Source of the DNA: Lytechinus variegatus
Taxonomy: Eukaryota > Echinodermata > Echinoidea > Temnopleuroida > Toxopneustidae
DNA length: 64,000 nt
Assembly: GCF_018143015.1 (NCBI RefSeq)
Contig: NC_054758.1
Span: 21,234,501 to 21,298,500 of the forward strand
Reading direction: 5' to 3'
The notes under the pieces are model-generated. The model was not told where the DNA came from, did not search any database, and was given only the letters and a program-made list of their open reading frames with translations. A program made the position numbers and the translations under genes. The stretch's first letter is position 1. The number at the start of each line of letters is the position of its first letter. This document shows, piece after piece, positions 24,200 to 35,814 of this stretch.

Positions 24200-25980
24200 A
24201 TTCATTAGGGGACTTATGTTGCACATTATTAGATCCTTGAGACTGTTTCTGGTTGTATTGGTTCAAATGGAAATCCAGTCTGCCCAGGAGATAGTGCATC
24301 ATTCAAGATGGCATCCATGACCGGGTCAATAGCATTGTATATTGCATCCATGATAGGTCAATAGCATTGTTTATTGCCTGGTTGCCATGCTGATGATTTT
24401 TTTATTTGGCACAATTCAATTTAGAGAATGTAAAAGAATGGGGGTTGACATAAGAATTACTTTGACAACAAATATTTGTCTTTATTTGTCCGTCACCCTC
24501 CTCTCACATGTATTATGAGGTCATGTCATGTGACCTAAAATCTTGTTCCCTTTCTCTCTATATTAAGATGGTGGGGGGGTTGATGTTGGTTAATAATTCA
24601 GACATATCTGCCATACTACTTTACATAATTGCACCCTTCCCTTCGAATCGGAAGGGAAAAGTATTTGTATTCAAATCAAATCACATTATATTTTTATTAT
24701 CTCACAGACGTATTGCCAAAAAAGTCTTGAATAGTAAAAATAATACTTTGATAATGATAGTAATCATACCCTTGTTCCCACTAGCCTGCACATACCAGTG
24801 TGATATATGATGCATGATACACCCTGTTTTAGTAAAAATTGTAATTATCTTGCGTTTTTAGCACTTGGGACATTCGTTGATTGTAGTTGTAACTGTGCGT
24901 GCAGTGCTTTCAATTTAATCTTTTTTTTTCATTTTGTTTTATTTTTGAAGTGTTATGTAGATTAAATCTTTGATCGTGTGAGTGTTATTCTACGATATAT
25001 AATATGACAAAGCCAGATGTGATGAAGTAGTTAAATCAATTTTGAATGTTTTCTTTCGATATTATTATTATCCCATGTATACTGTACATACTAATGTATC
25101 TGTGATGTTCAATATATACTTTGAATTGTGACGTAATTGGTAGTGATATAACGTTAAGTATATTGTTGGTTCATGCAATAACGTAACAGGAATTATCTGA
25201 TATATTTCTATCTTATATTCACCGTAACCATGGTAACTCCGTTTACCTAACGTAAGGAAGAAATTCATTTTTTTCAGTCTCCATCGATCTCGTCTATTCG
25301 TAACATGTTCACACTTTCGTTCATTCATCTCAGTATTCATGCATTTTCTTGTTCATCCACATAAAGCACCAATATATGTCTGCAACGTTTATCATCTGTC
25401 TCAAACAAGTCAACACTTCTGAAAAAAGGCATAATTTACCTTATTATATTGCGTTAAGTAATTTTAACACGGTTCTGTAACAATAGGCCTATGATGGAGG
25501 GTAAATTTCCATTCTTGCGGTTTTCTCAAATGATTTTCTTTTTACAAAGATATTTGAGAGTTCTAAATTTAGGTGTGAATAACTTTGATTTGTAGAGAGA
25601 ACAATAATTGTCCTTTTAATCAGTTGTTATGCTGTTCTACTGAACTTCTTTCTTTGGGAATTTTTCTTTCTTGTGTGAAGTCGGTATATTTCCCTTCAAC
25701 GAGAGTAATAAAGTTTGCCATGAATCCTGAAGATGTCTTGATATTGTAATTATTCTTTTGTGTTGAAAGGCTTTGACATGTATGATTTATGCTTATTGGC
25801 ACAAACAAGGATTGTGGCCATCATAAATAGAGAGCAAATGAGAAAAAAATGTCACAAATTTTCTTTGGTTATGTGATCATAAAGTTGAATATTTCTTCAT
25901 TATGTAAAATTTTGTTTCCTCAGGGAACATAAAAAAGGATTTAAAAATTAAATCTGTAGATGTGGTTTGAGTTCCTTATC
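24200..25980. other. Intergenic DNA, no gene seen
   Basis: No supported exon. A short duplication (GCATCCATGA..GGTCAATAGCATTGT) lies at 24311-24372. Confidence 0.4.
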
Positions 25981-25983
25981 AAG

Positions 25984-26240
25984 GGCGGATCCAGGAATTT
26001 TCAAAAGGGTGGTAAATTTTCCCAAGGAACATTTTGAAAAGAAAAAAACATTCAAGGCCATTTCGTCCACGAAAAAAATTGACGAAAAAGGGCATTCATC
26101 CACCAAAAAAATGACAAAAAGAGTATTCACTTTCAAAGGGGGGCACACTTTTGTTTTAATGGCATTTTACATTACAAATTTTGACTGTGCCTCTCAAGGG
26201 GGGGGCACGGGCCGGCTTTGCCCCCCCCCCCGATCCGCCA
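25984..26240. repeat. GGCGGATCC-ended repeat, copy 1
   Basis: Begins GGGCGGATCCAGGAATTTTC and ends in the roughly complementary CCCCCCCGATCCGCCAGTG. The interior has A-rich tracts and G/C homopolymers around GGCACGGGCCGGC. A second copy in the opposite orientation is at 26609-26754. Non-coding; superfamily unknown. Confidence 0.6.
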
Positions 26241-26367
26241 GTGCTTTTTCAATATTTAATCCTCAATAGATGAAGCATCGTTGTTTCATCTGTATAAAAA
26301 ATCGGCTTCTTCATTTGCATACTGACCTTGATGGCCGCTTAACTGTTTATAGAAATAAGCGAAACAT

Positions 26368-26905
26368 TTAAGCCTAACCAGGCCGGGTTTTTTTTTTGTT
26401 TTTTTTTTGCTCTAATTCACTAAATAACGTTCTTTTTATGTCATAATTTTTTATACCATCGCTAACTATTACAAATAAAAAAAAGTTTTACAATTATTTT
26501 AATATATTTTATTGTTTTGTTAATTTCTTTTGTATTTCAAAGTTTATTTAATACTTTTTTGGGCCAAATACAAGCAATAACTTTTTTTGAAGCATAATGT
26601 TAAAATCAGTGGCGGATCCAGAGGGGGAGGGGCACAGCCGGCCCGTGCCCCCCCCCTTGAGAGCCATTATCAAAATTTGTACCCCCCCCCTTTTGAAACT
26701 GACATTTTTTTTTCCTTGACAAATTTTTGTAGGGAAAATCCTCGATCCGCCCTTGGTTAAATTCGATCAATTTTAGGAGATGAAAGTTTGTTTTTTTTAA
26801 GCAATTTGGGTCTGATATGCCCTTCGGCAATGTCGTTGCGCAATTTTTCAACATATCCGGGCATCATAAATTTGGTCTCAGGACTTGTGACATTAGGTCA
26901 TGTAT
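26368..26905. repeat. Diverged piggyBac-like MITE remnant
   Basis: The left end TTAAGCCTAACCAGGCCGGG resembles the TTAACCCTATCTAGGCCGGG end of the family at 49022-49670. Later, GCAATTTGGGTCTGATATGC and CATAAATTTGGTCTCA match the right part of the family (compare 3401-3490). The right end is not recognisable, and a GGCGGATCC-ended repeat sits inside. Confidence 0.5.
26609..26754. repeat. GGCGGATCC-ended repeat, copy 2
   Basis: Begins AGTGGCGGATCCAGAGGGGG and ends CTCGATCCGCCCTTGG. It shares the GGCACAGCCGGCCCGTGCCC core with copy 1 in inverted orientation. It lies within a diverged piggyBac-like remnant. Confidence 0.6.
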
Positions 26906-27021
26906 CAAATGGGGATTCGAATTACTTGACGAGAATCAAGGGGGGGGGGTGTTAGGGAGAGTGGGTGGGGTGTCAGGGGCGGTGCAAGAATATTTTGACA
27001 ACTCTCTCTTAAAAATGTTGG

Positions 27022-27188
27022 GCAACATACTGTCCATACATTAAAACTTTTTCCGATTCTGGGTAGTTTTAAACCAATAATGTACATGTATGCTTTGGTG
27101 AAAACTACATTAACCACAGTATTGGATGAAAACTACCCAGAGTTAGAAATTGTTTTTAAACCAATTGTTGTGTGGACAGTATGTAACC
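27022..27188. repeat. Palindromic MITE (CATACTGTCCA ends)
   Basis: Left ACATACTGTCCATACATT is complemented by TGTGTGGACAGTATGT at the right. Inner arms GGGTAGTTTTAAACCAAT and a second ACTACCCAGAGTTAG-type segment continue the symmetry. About 165 bp, non-coding. Confidence 0.7.
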
Positions 27189-27189
27189 G

Positions 27190-28360
27190 AACGTCTTAAG
27201 AGTGTAGGGGCAGGACGATTTTTCCTTGATTAAAAAAGGGACACATAAATTGAAATATAAGTCGAACTATATCATGCTATATATGGGCACACAGCCGAGA
27301 TCTCTCCCTTTTACTAATTTCTTCTATTTTCTCCCTCTTATTAATGTCGACTCCTTTTTTTCTTTTGCACACGTAAAAAAGATGGGCGGCAGGCCGTCTG
27401 GCGCCGTCCCTGTAGCTCCTACTAACCTCATCCCGTCCCTGACGTTATAGGTCGTATGTTATATATTACAGCAATGTTTCGTTTCTCTCGACACAACGCT
27501 CAAAATAATGAAAACTAGTAATATCGAAGAGATAAAGCCTTAGAGCATTTAATTAACAAAAATGAAAATCAACTCCACAAAACAGAAACATACGATAACT
27601 GAACAATTTCACACATAAACATCAAATTTTTAAAGATTTTTTTTTCACATACACATACTAAACGATACATCTATAGAGTCTACAACTTATTAAAAAAGTA
27701 TCCATATATCTTAGAAACTACTAATGGAAAAATCATTGGAAATTTCTTAGCCCCATGCCATTAACTTTGTGAGGATTCGTGTTCTACATTAAGTAGTATA
27801 TATTAGTTGTTTCTAAATCATAAATTCGTTATGCTTTTGATACCATCAATGCATATATTTCTCATTAAACGGGAATGGTTATGGAAAGTCTAATGATTAA
27901 GCAAAGTGTCCGATAAATTTTCAGACTTGAATTTTACACTACTCAGTAACTTAATGTTATATCGTGATATCAGTCATAGAGCTAAATGGTCCAAATTATA
28001 GTGACATAGAATTTTCATTAGTGAGGGTTTCGTCTTGTACAACGGTCCCGTTCGAGGGCTTTGCAGTATTTTAGGGTACTTCTTTGAGCAACGTTCGCAA
28101 TATCGATCTGTTCTCGAAAATGTTTCAACATCTACTAAAGATCATCGTTTATATTAGATGAATGTCCTCTCTCTATATTACTAACTCTATTTTGTCACTT
28201 GATTCAGATCCGCTATATCTTCGCTAGAATAGTCGATAAAACAGTAAACAGTGACTGAACTGGTCTCAGCGCAGGATTGATATCAGATACAATTAGAAGA
28301 TAAACAAGTACAAACAGAACATACTGATTTTTTTCCCCCAGAATATAGTCACTGCTGCAT
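27190..28360. other. Intergenic DNA, no gene seen
   Basis: No exon or transposon ends could be supported here. Confidence 0.4.
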
Positions 28361-28859
28361 TGAAGGGCATGTCCATCCAGTAATAAAGAAAATCGAAGTA
28401 TAACTTTAAGCTTTCCAAGAAAATCGAATGAAACAAATTAGAACATTTTGATTTTTTAAGGGGGGGGGTTATTTCACAAGACATTTATATGCTTATATCA
28501 TGAATGGTATGCAAGTGACGGAAACGATGACGTCACATACTATTTCATTTCTATTCCATTGAATGAATACGAGATATCTATCTCACCCACCCCTTTACAC
28601 AGTTTGATTCCCAGTGGAAAATGTAAAAACACTATTTCATAATGAACACCCGATATTTCATATAGTATACAGTAAGGATGTGACATCATTTGCATACTGA
28701 CCAGGACATGCACAAAACGGGTTTATGATGGAAAAACAAGACTTTAAAATGCGAATAATTTTACATCCAATTGTCATTTTCAGTGCTACAAGTATGTTTT
28801 CTGGTTTTCGCTGTTTACTCAAATGATTTTTTTTGGGGGGGGTGGGGCTGGACCTTTGA
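28361..28859. repeat. Long-TIR MITE, family B, diverged copy
   Basis: Left GAAGGGCATGTCCATCCAG and right GGGGTGGGGCTGGACCTTTGAA match the family ends seen at 50232-50809. The internal landmarks GTATGCAAGTGACG, TGACGTCACATACTATTTCA and CATCATTTGCATACTGACCAGG are also present. The left arm has a GGGGGGG run. Confidence 0.7.
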
Positions 28860-29166
28860 AAAATCTTAACTAAACATCGTTCTCAAATTCATAACTTCGT
28901 ATGGTATTAATCTCAGGAACGAATACACTAGTAAGTTATATTATGATAAAATACTCAACTGAAAGTATCAATCAAACAAATATACCCGTTGAAGGACAAG
29001 AGACTGGATCATTTGGTTCTCTGATATAGATCTATCGTTTTCTTTGGCCCAAAGTGTGCATTTTTTGATAAGTGTCTGTTATGCCAATAACTACAATTTT
29101 GCGATTCCGTAGGACATGTTATTACGAACCCACCCTACAAAATGCATACCGTTTTTCAATATTACT

Positions 29167-29172
29167 TTATTT
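29167..29172 (-). promoter_or_regulatory. Candidate poly(A) signal of H2B
   Basis: AATAAA on the - strand, about 360 bp beyond the H2B stop codon. No histone 3' stem-loop of the GGCTCTTTTCAGAGCC type was seen between the stop and this site. That fits a polyadenylated, replication-independent histone transcript, but the link is inferred. Confidence 0.4.
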
Positions 29173-29534
29173 CTACAAATGAATATCAAACATTTTAAAA
29201 TATTAAGATGGCGTACTTAATGTATATCCTTGACTATAAACCGAAATCATTTGATAAACAGAAACAACTCTATCAAAAGATGGAATAATGAAAGACAAGC
29301 GTTGCTCATATCCCGACATAGCAGCATGTGATGTTATTTTCAACAACTAGCTCAAGTGACACGATCCTTTAATATTTCACGATATTAATCGTCAAAATGA
29401 TTGACCACCGAACAAATTAGTTGATAGATGCAGCATGTTTTATCTCCGTTATTGCCTCAGCGATTCATTCGATATGGATTCAATCGCTCTTCTGACTTCG
29501 GTGGCGACCGGAGCTGTTCGAAATGACCGCATCT

Positions 29535-29633
29535 CTACCGCGACGTAGTGTATTTGGTAACCGCTTTGGTGCCCTCTGATACGGCGTGTTTGGCCAATTC
29601 ACCGGGAAGTAGGAGGCGAACAGCTGTTTGTAC
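29535..29633 (-). CDS. H2B: H2B coding exon 3
   Basis: 33 codons including TAG, after acceptor CCCTCACCAG. It encodes helix 3 and the C-terminal helix ([20 protein letters not shown], then [12 protein letters not shown]). The frame is continuous with Glu from exon 2, giving the hallmark [11 protein letters not shown] junction. Confidence 0.93.
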   Translation of the reverse strand, partial: VQTAVRLLLPGELAKHAVSEGTKAVTKYTTSR

Positions 29634-31874
29634 CTGGTGAGGGAAGGAGACGGGAGTAACATTAAAAATAATATAAATATACAATGGGACTGAAGACTAC
29701 CAGCGAGTCACCATGACTACCGTCAATATCATCACCATCATCACCATCATCATCATCACCATCATCATCTCCCATTATATGATGGCATCACCTCATCCTC
29801 TTAAACGTCTCCATCATATCACCATCCTAACAAACATTCTACGCTCTTCATCTAATTCACTATCACCATCACCACCTCCACCACCATTATCACCATCATC
29901 ACCATCATCACCTACACCATCATCATCGTCATCATCATCACTACCATCACTATCATCATCACCATCATCATATCATCTTCATCCTCACCATCATCACAAT
30001 CACCATCACCGTCATCATCATCATCATCGTCATCATCACCATCATCACCATCATCGTCACCATCATCTTCACTACCATCACCATCATCATCACCAACATC
30101 ATCATCATCGCCATCTTTATCATCACCACCAACATCACCATCATCACCACCATCATTATCATCACCACATCATTATCACCATCATCATCATCACCAACAT
30201 CATCATCACCATCATCATCATCGTCATCATCATCACCATCTTCACCATCACCATCATCACCACCACCACCACCACCATCATCATTATCACCATCATCATC
30301 ACAACCACCACCACAGTGGTTTGTTAACTCACCTCCCTACTGCTAATGGTGCTTTTCTTGTTGTACTGAGCCAACCTTGAGGCTTCTGCTGCAATCCTTT
30401 CAAAGATATCATTAACAAAGCTGTTCATGATTGACATGGCTTTGCTTGATATACCCGTATCGGGGTGAACCTGGATTGCAAGAAAAGTAAAAATTCGTTT
30501 CAAATTTTTTTCCAAATCACGCCAAGGGCCCTTTTCATAAAGACTAATGCTAATAATTTGCAACATTTCTAAAGCCCTTTATACAATATTCAGATGGCTT
30601 TAGCACGGCTATCCTGATCTGACGCTCGAGCATTCAAGGAATTCTTTCCTACCGGGTACCAATAATTTACTACACCTGGGTCGAGAGTGGCAAATGTAGA
30701 TAAACACCTTGCAAAAGGACGCGAATGCTTCTGTGGGATTTGAACCCTAGACCTTGTGGTTCAAAGTCCGGAGACCTATCCACTGAGCCACAAAACCTCT
30801 TGTAAGTTGGCCATTGTAACAATGGCCAAGTTTGCAACAATTGTAAGTACCATGGTTACCTCGATTGTGATTGGCTGCCTAGCCCCGTTACCATGGTAAT
30901 TACCCACAATGGCAAAGTTACCATACACCTTTTATGAAACTGACCCCAGCCCAGTGGAAAAATTATTAAATTGAATGTAGTTCTTTTGGCTGCTGATTTT
31001 CCGCATTGATTTTATTCATATATTGCAACATTTTTTTAATTTTCTGACCTCAAATATATAAGAATATGAACATTGAAATAAAATAAAACAGATAGGCCTA
31101 TAATGCATAATAGTTGCTCAGATGCATTCGGAGTATTATTTTTAAATATTTTACAAACAATACATTCTGTTTACACTGCAATTAGCGTGCATCAGGAGGG
31201 GGATGATCTCCCAGAAAAACTTGTTTTTTTTTGCTGAAAAAAGAAATGTCTGATTTTAAGTTTAAAAAGAGAGACGCGGAGAACGAGACGTAGTGGGGGG
31301 GGGGGGGAGAAGTGATGAAATGAAAACGAGGTGAGGTATGACGGGAAACAAAGAGATGGAGAGAACGAGAGATAGGGTATAGTACGGAGCCTTTAAAGTG
31401 CCGACGACTTGGCGAGATATTTTTGCCATTTCGACATAATAACCTTATTGTGTCGACATGGCGAGATACGTTATCTCACCAAGTCTACTAATAGAAAGTT
31501 ATGTGTCAACATAGCGAGATATTTTATTTTGCCAAGTCTACTTATAAAACATATGTCGAGATGGCAAGATATGAAGTGTCTATAAGGCCCGGCGATAGTC
31601 CAAATATCTCGCCAAGTTACCTTAACTTTTTATAAGTCGACTTGCCGAGATAACGTATCTCGCCAAGTCGTCAAGTCGATGGCACTTTAAAGGCTCCTTA
31701 GAAAAGAGATTGAAGAGATGAAGAATTTACTTGTTTTAGGACTTTGTAGATGTATATGTTGTACGACTCCATCCTCCTTCGCTTTCTCTTCTTATCCCCT
31801 GATCGGGATGCCATCGCCTTGGAAGACTTCACGGCCTTCTTTTCTCCCTTCATAGCAGAACCTTTGGCCGGCAT
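29535..31874 (-). CDS. H2B: Histone H2B, complete, three coding exons
   Basis: Core nucleosomal histone. Exons, in transcription order, are 31874-31731, 30470-30333 and 29633-29535 (TAG stop). They give 48 + 46 + 32 = 126 residues, the usual H2B length. Introns start GTAAAT and GTGAGT and both end CAG; both fall in phase 0. The tail is [20 protein letters not shown] followed by a basic KKRKRRR patch. The fold follows: helix 1 [13 protein letters not shown], helix 2 [20 protein letters not shown], helix 3 [18 protein letters not shown], and the C-terminal [13 protein letters not shown]. Lys121 (counting Met1) aligns with the ubiquitinated Lys120 of vertebrate H2B. Most animal H2B genes have no introns; this one has two, holding a SINE, MITEs and a microsatellite. 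The tail variant RRRMESY and the end TTSR differ from canonical forms. No disabling change was seen. Confidence 0.93.
29715..30322. repeat. (CAT/CAC)n microsatellite in H2B intron 2
   Basis: About 600 bp of imperfect ATC/ACC triplets on the + strand (CACCATCATCATCACC). It occupies nearly all of the 699 bp intron between H2B exons 2 and 3. The His/Ser/Ile-rich open frames here are repeat artefacts. Confidence 0.95.
30333..30470 (-). CDS. H2B: H2B coding exon 2
   Basis: 46 codons in phase 0 from acceptor TTGCAATCCAG to donor GTGAGT. It encodes [20 protein letters not shown], then [20 protein letters not shown] and TISSRE: loop 1 and the long central helix of the histone fold. The two flanking introns separate it from helix 1 and helix 3. 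Confidence 0.95.
30570..30806 (-). mobile_element. tRNA-derived SINE in H2B intron 1
   Basis: On the - strand the head reads TGGCTCAGTGGATAGGTCTC (box A) with box B AGGGTTCAAATCCCACAG. The SINE body follows: CACCCAGGTGTAGTAAATTA, TACCCGGTAGGAAAGAATTC and TTGAATGCTCGAGCGTCAGA. It is the same family as 17958-18378 and 45949-46235 and is oriented with the H2B gene. Confidence 0.85.
30808..30955. repeat. Palindromic repeat around GTTACCATGGTAA
   Basis: Inverted words GCCATTGTAACAATGGC, TACCATGGTTAC and GTTACCATGGTAATTAC lie within 150 bp and end near TTTATGAAACTGACCCC. This looks like a small decayed MITE beside the SINE in H2B intron 1. Borders are uncertain. Confidence 0.4.
31386..31699. repeat. 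Fold-back MITE in H2B intron 1 (GGAGCCTTTAAAGTGCC ends)
   Basis: The termini GGAGCCTTTAAAGTGCC and GGCACTTTAAAGGCTCC are perfect complements of 17 bp. The interior repeats variants of GGCGAGATA and TCTCGCCAAGTCG in both orientations at least six times. About 314 bp, non-coding. It ends about 30 bp from the donor of H2B exon 1. Confidence 0.85.
31731..31874 (-). CDS. H2B: H2B coding exon 1 with start codon
   Basis: 48 codons from ATG to donor GTAAAT. It encodes the basic tail and helix 1 through KVLKQ. This start was chosen because it begins MPAK, like other invertebrate H2B, and yields the standard length. Confidence 0.93.
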
Positions 31875-31892
31875 CTTTATTCTAATTTATGA

Positions 31893-32620
31893 TCTGTAGA
31901 CCAAGGAAAAGTTACAAAAATATATGTAGAAAATATGTGATTATAATAAAAAGAGAAAAAGGAAAGGTATAAGAGCCTTTCAAAGCAGAGCGTTCATGTA
32001 TTTTTTTCTGATTTAAAATCTGTAAATAAAAAGTTAATAAAGTATAATAATGAATACAGAATCAGAAAATAACAAAATCTTTGATTTGATCTTTGTTTTT
32101 GGTTAAATCTATCAAATGAAGAAAAGCGACGACACATGTAGTAAAATTAAGATAATGAAAGGGGGGGGGGGGGAAATAGAATGAAATACATTTCCCCTTC
32201 TGCACAGCAGAGCATTTGGCGGGCATTTAATTTTGATTTAATATATGTAGGCTTACATGTATAAAGGAAATTTATTTCAAGTAGTAAAGATACAATGATT
32301 ATGAAAGGAACAAAGATAGGAAGAAATAGAAAAAGACAAAAATGGTTCAATGGCAATCATGAATAAAAAATAAACAAACAATAATCTGTGATAATGTGGT
32401 TGTTCAGCTTACCTTTCAAACTTGAGAACAAATAACTGGGTTGTCAAGAGGACAGATTGATAACAAAATAAATGATTTCTCAACGCAAAGGAGCTAGCTG
32501 CCTGGCCTTCGACTTGAAACGCTTCGAAACCGGACAGCATGTATAACGATTGGAATGATTTTCTGCATGCATCATCGCATCATGTTCACATGATATGCAA
32601 AACAAGACCTCTTTATTATT
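31893..32620 (-). promoter_or_regulatory. Possible H2B 5' untranslated exon, intron and promoter
   Basis: On the - strand, AAAG|GTAAGC at 32413/32412 is a good donor and CTACAG ending at 31894 is a possible acceptor 20 bp before the H2B ATG. This suggests an intron in the 5' leader. Upstream, a CCAAT word on the - strand near 32550 and an octamer-like TTTTGCATAT at about 32595-32604 resemble H2B promoter elements. All of this is inference from short motifs. Confidence 0.3.
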
Positions 32621-35235
32621 GAGAAAAGGGGTCGTTCAATGAAACTGTTCATTATGATGTCCTCTAATCATCTCATCTCTGTCCAAATTCCTTACTTTGA
32701 CGAAATGGAACTTACTTTAACATGATTTTTTTTCTGTAATCTATCTATGAAAGGAAAAAAAGGAAGTATTTTTTGTACTACATCTATTTTAAAACTATAA
32801 GCAAATTTATTTCTTGGCGATTCTTTCCCCTCCATTCCCAAGCCTCAAATATTACCCTTCAGTAAAATTATGGTTCACCCCAAGAAATGGTTCAATGAAA
32901 TGTATTCTTGTACAGATTACATTGTTTTGATCACAGTTAAATTGAACATACCTTTCTTCAAAATGACCTTTCAAATTCCAGGAATATTTTCTCTTGAAAT
33001 AGCTGGAAGCGGGCGATCGCCTCAATGCCTAATCCGACCTAAAGGCTTGTTAAATCAGATCCACGGTCAAACAAAATCGTCTTAATACTTTACACACAGT
33101 CACTAACAGCTTGCCAGAGGCTTTGTGTTATAGCATCAGGGCATAGCGACGCGTGATGTATGGAAATTCCATTCAAAGTATGTAGCATGTATCCATGCCC
33201 TAATAGAACGTGATTGGACAATGGGTTCCAAAGAATGAACAACTATAAATAACAATTGACATTTAAGTCGTGATAAAAAAGAAACATTTTAGTCTGAACC
33301 GAACCCTCTTTTTGTAGGGGAGTGTTTCGCTGTTTTGCCACTTTGAAATTAAAGGGAAATTATCAGAAACATGATTACGACAAGTAGATATCTGGCACTT
33401 TTCAAAACAAAATATCAGATTCCTACTATTTACTTTCAGGAAACGTAATTATGCACAGCACGGATGGAATGCAAGTAGGGGCCGAACGGTGTTCAAAACT
33501 ATCTTCATTTACGTTTAAATATAATTAGGAGACATAATTGCGAGGTGGTAGGGGGGGGGCGAACGCGATCTGTAATTGCAATTATTGGAAACAAAGAAGC
33601 GATTGATAGAAAAAAAGTATAGGTCATTCTATTCTTAACCCCAACCCCTTCACCGAAATTTCCCGGTCCTGCCCCTTCACGGTCCGCTTAACTTTCACCG
33701 TTGCTTCGTTTGAATGGTTTGGTTGTTATAGGCCTTTACTGAACATTGGATATTTGAATGATTTTCAGCTCATTAATTTATTTATTAATATATCACACTA
33801 AAATGCATTTTCTAATTAATTTCAATTTTAAGAGAGTCAAAAGGGGCCTAAGCTTTCGATCCTAGCAGAATCTTCTTCGGAGGCAAAATGACAAACATAT
33901 AAAGTGGAACAACCATAATATAGACCACAGACATTCAACAGCAACACTGAAATCAAGGAGACAAAAGGGGCATTAGTGAAAAGAGATGACCAATCAGGTT
34001 AATGAAGGGGATGAAAGAAAAGGAGTAGGCAGACACAAAGGGAAGTTAGTGTAAGGCCAAAGAAAGACCTCAAGTGGGGAGGGATTAAGATATGAGGCAG
34101 GTAACATCAAACAGGATCTAGAACAAAACAGTTATGGGGGGGGGGTATGAGGAAGAGATGAATAACAAGAGAATTTAATAGTGAGAAGTGGGTCAAACAG
34201 GTAAGAAAGGCATAATAAACTGGTACATAAGAGTGGGGAAAAAGGGAAAGGAAAGGGAACAACTGATGATGTGCAAAAGACATAAGTATGTATGATAGAG
34301 CAATAAACAAACTAAGAGAGAAAACTAAGTCTAAAAATAAATCTATAAGTATAAAATTATGTAAATATATCCAAAAGGAAAAATATATATATGTATATAT
34401 ATACAAATGGTGTAACTTATATTGTTATCCACTGGGTGTGAGGGGAAAAAACAGAAGACTATATAGTATGGAAAAAAAACCTGTATATAAGGAAGGGAAG
34501 CAAATTGCCTAAAAGGGTAAAAGCGAATAAAGAAGCTGATGCTGTATGAGAAAGGGGGTGTAAATGAGAGAGAGAGAAAAAAAAACAATTCAATTTTGTT
34601 TGATTTATATGGCAGCTCTAGGAGGGGATACAAAATGTCGACACAGAATTTTAAAACTCATTAAAAGTGTTAATTTATGCATAATTAAAAAATGCTTCTA
34701 ATTCATTTGTTGACCGATTTTGAATTTGTTTGTTCCATCCGAGAGCTGCATGAGGTGAAAAAAAAAGTTCTGCACAGAATTTAGAAATGTTGACTAGAAA
34801 AAATTATTCATGCTTATTTTTATCCGAATTTTATTCATAAATCACACAAATACTTCTCTGTCATTTCTTCATCAATTTCAATTCCGTCTCCTCAATATAT
34901 ACCATCTCTTTCAGTTAATGGCCTCTAAGGATATTCTTCGATGGCTAAAATAATGAATCTGTTGTGTTATTAACTACTGAAATACAGTTAATACCGAAAT
35001 GCGAGCGAGCGAAACAAGAGACCAAATTTTCAGTAGTTGGAAGACATGATGACCAAAATCGTTTTTCATGAGGTATGATTATTGGATAGTGTGGCGAATG
35101 AGCATAGCGAGGGAGCAAATTTTTCAGTTGGTAGAAGAAAGAATGTTGCCCCCAAAACTTTTGTATATAATTGTGTGCATAATACTACCATCTTTTACTT
35201 GAAGGAATATCACAAAATTCACAATGTTATATTGT
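32621..35235. other. Intergenic DNA, no gene seen
   Basis: No supported exon. It is purine-rich (GA-type) between about 34000 and 34620. No transposon termini were recognised. Confidence 0.4.
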
Positions 35236-35437
35236 AACCTAATTGTATTCTAATCTTCTCCTTTCTTAATTTACAACATATAACATTTATTTATTTCATT
35301 ACTTTTATATGTCATTTTGTTATAGCAATTGTTATTGTATATATTTTGTATTTTACCTTGTACAGAATTTCGCAATTCAGCCTTTGGCTGCGATGAAGTT
35401 TTTTTGAATAAACCATTTCAATTTCAATTTCAAAAAA
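35236..35437 (+). mobile_element. Non-LTR retrotransposon 3' tail
   Basis: The sequence CTTGTACAGAATTTCGCAAT, then CAGCCTTTGGCTGCGATGAAG and GAATAAACCATTTCAATTTC with a short (TTTCAA)n end, is the type of 3' tail seen on CR1/L2-like LINEs. No reverse transcriptase frame remains upstream. The assignment is by general resemblance. Confidence 0.45.
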
Positions 35438-35814
35438 AATTGTTGTGACGTAAACTACTGCGTAGAAGTTAGTATCCAAATGAGAGCTAGCAAATTTTTC
35501 ATAGTTGGAAGAAACAGAAACAGAACTATTATCAAATCGTCTTTCGAGGGAGTGTAATTATGGGATAAACTGCGGCGGTGAGCGTAGCTAGCGAGCCTTA
35601 AAATGTTGCTTCAGTCGTTTAAAATAATATGCATTTGGATGATAAGGCTATATTATTATAAATAACGTAAACTTTAGAAGGATAAATGAACAAGACATGA
35701 AGAGTAAGTAGGGATTAAATAGTCGAGTTTTGTTCAATGAAAACTCATTTGCTCACTAGTCAGAGATGAGATGAAAATTAAGACAAAAACTCGATTATGA
35801 TTATCAGGAAGAAG

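Noticed and set aside
24002..24226. Repeated MNTIKMD / FDGIHFDG peptides
   Set aside because: Both strands are open through a short AT-rich minisatellite; there is no independent coding evidence.
29713..30327. 204-codon His/Ile/Thr-rich frame
   Set aside because: It lies wholly in the (CAT)n microsatellite within H2B intron 2, antisense to the gene.
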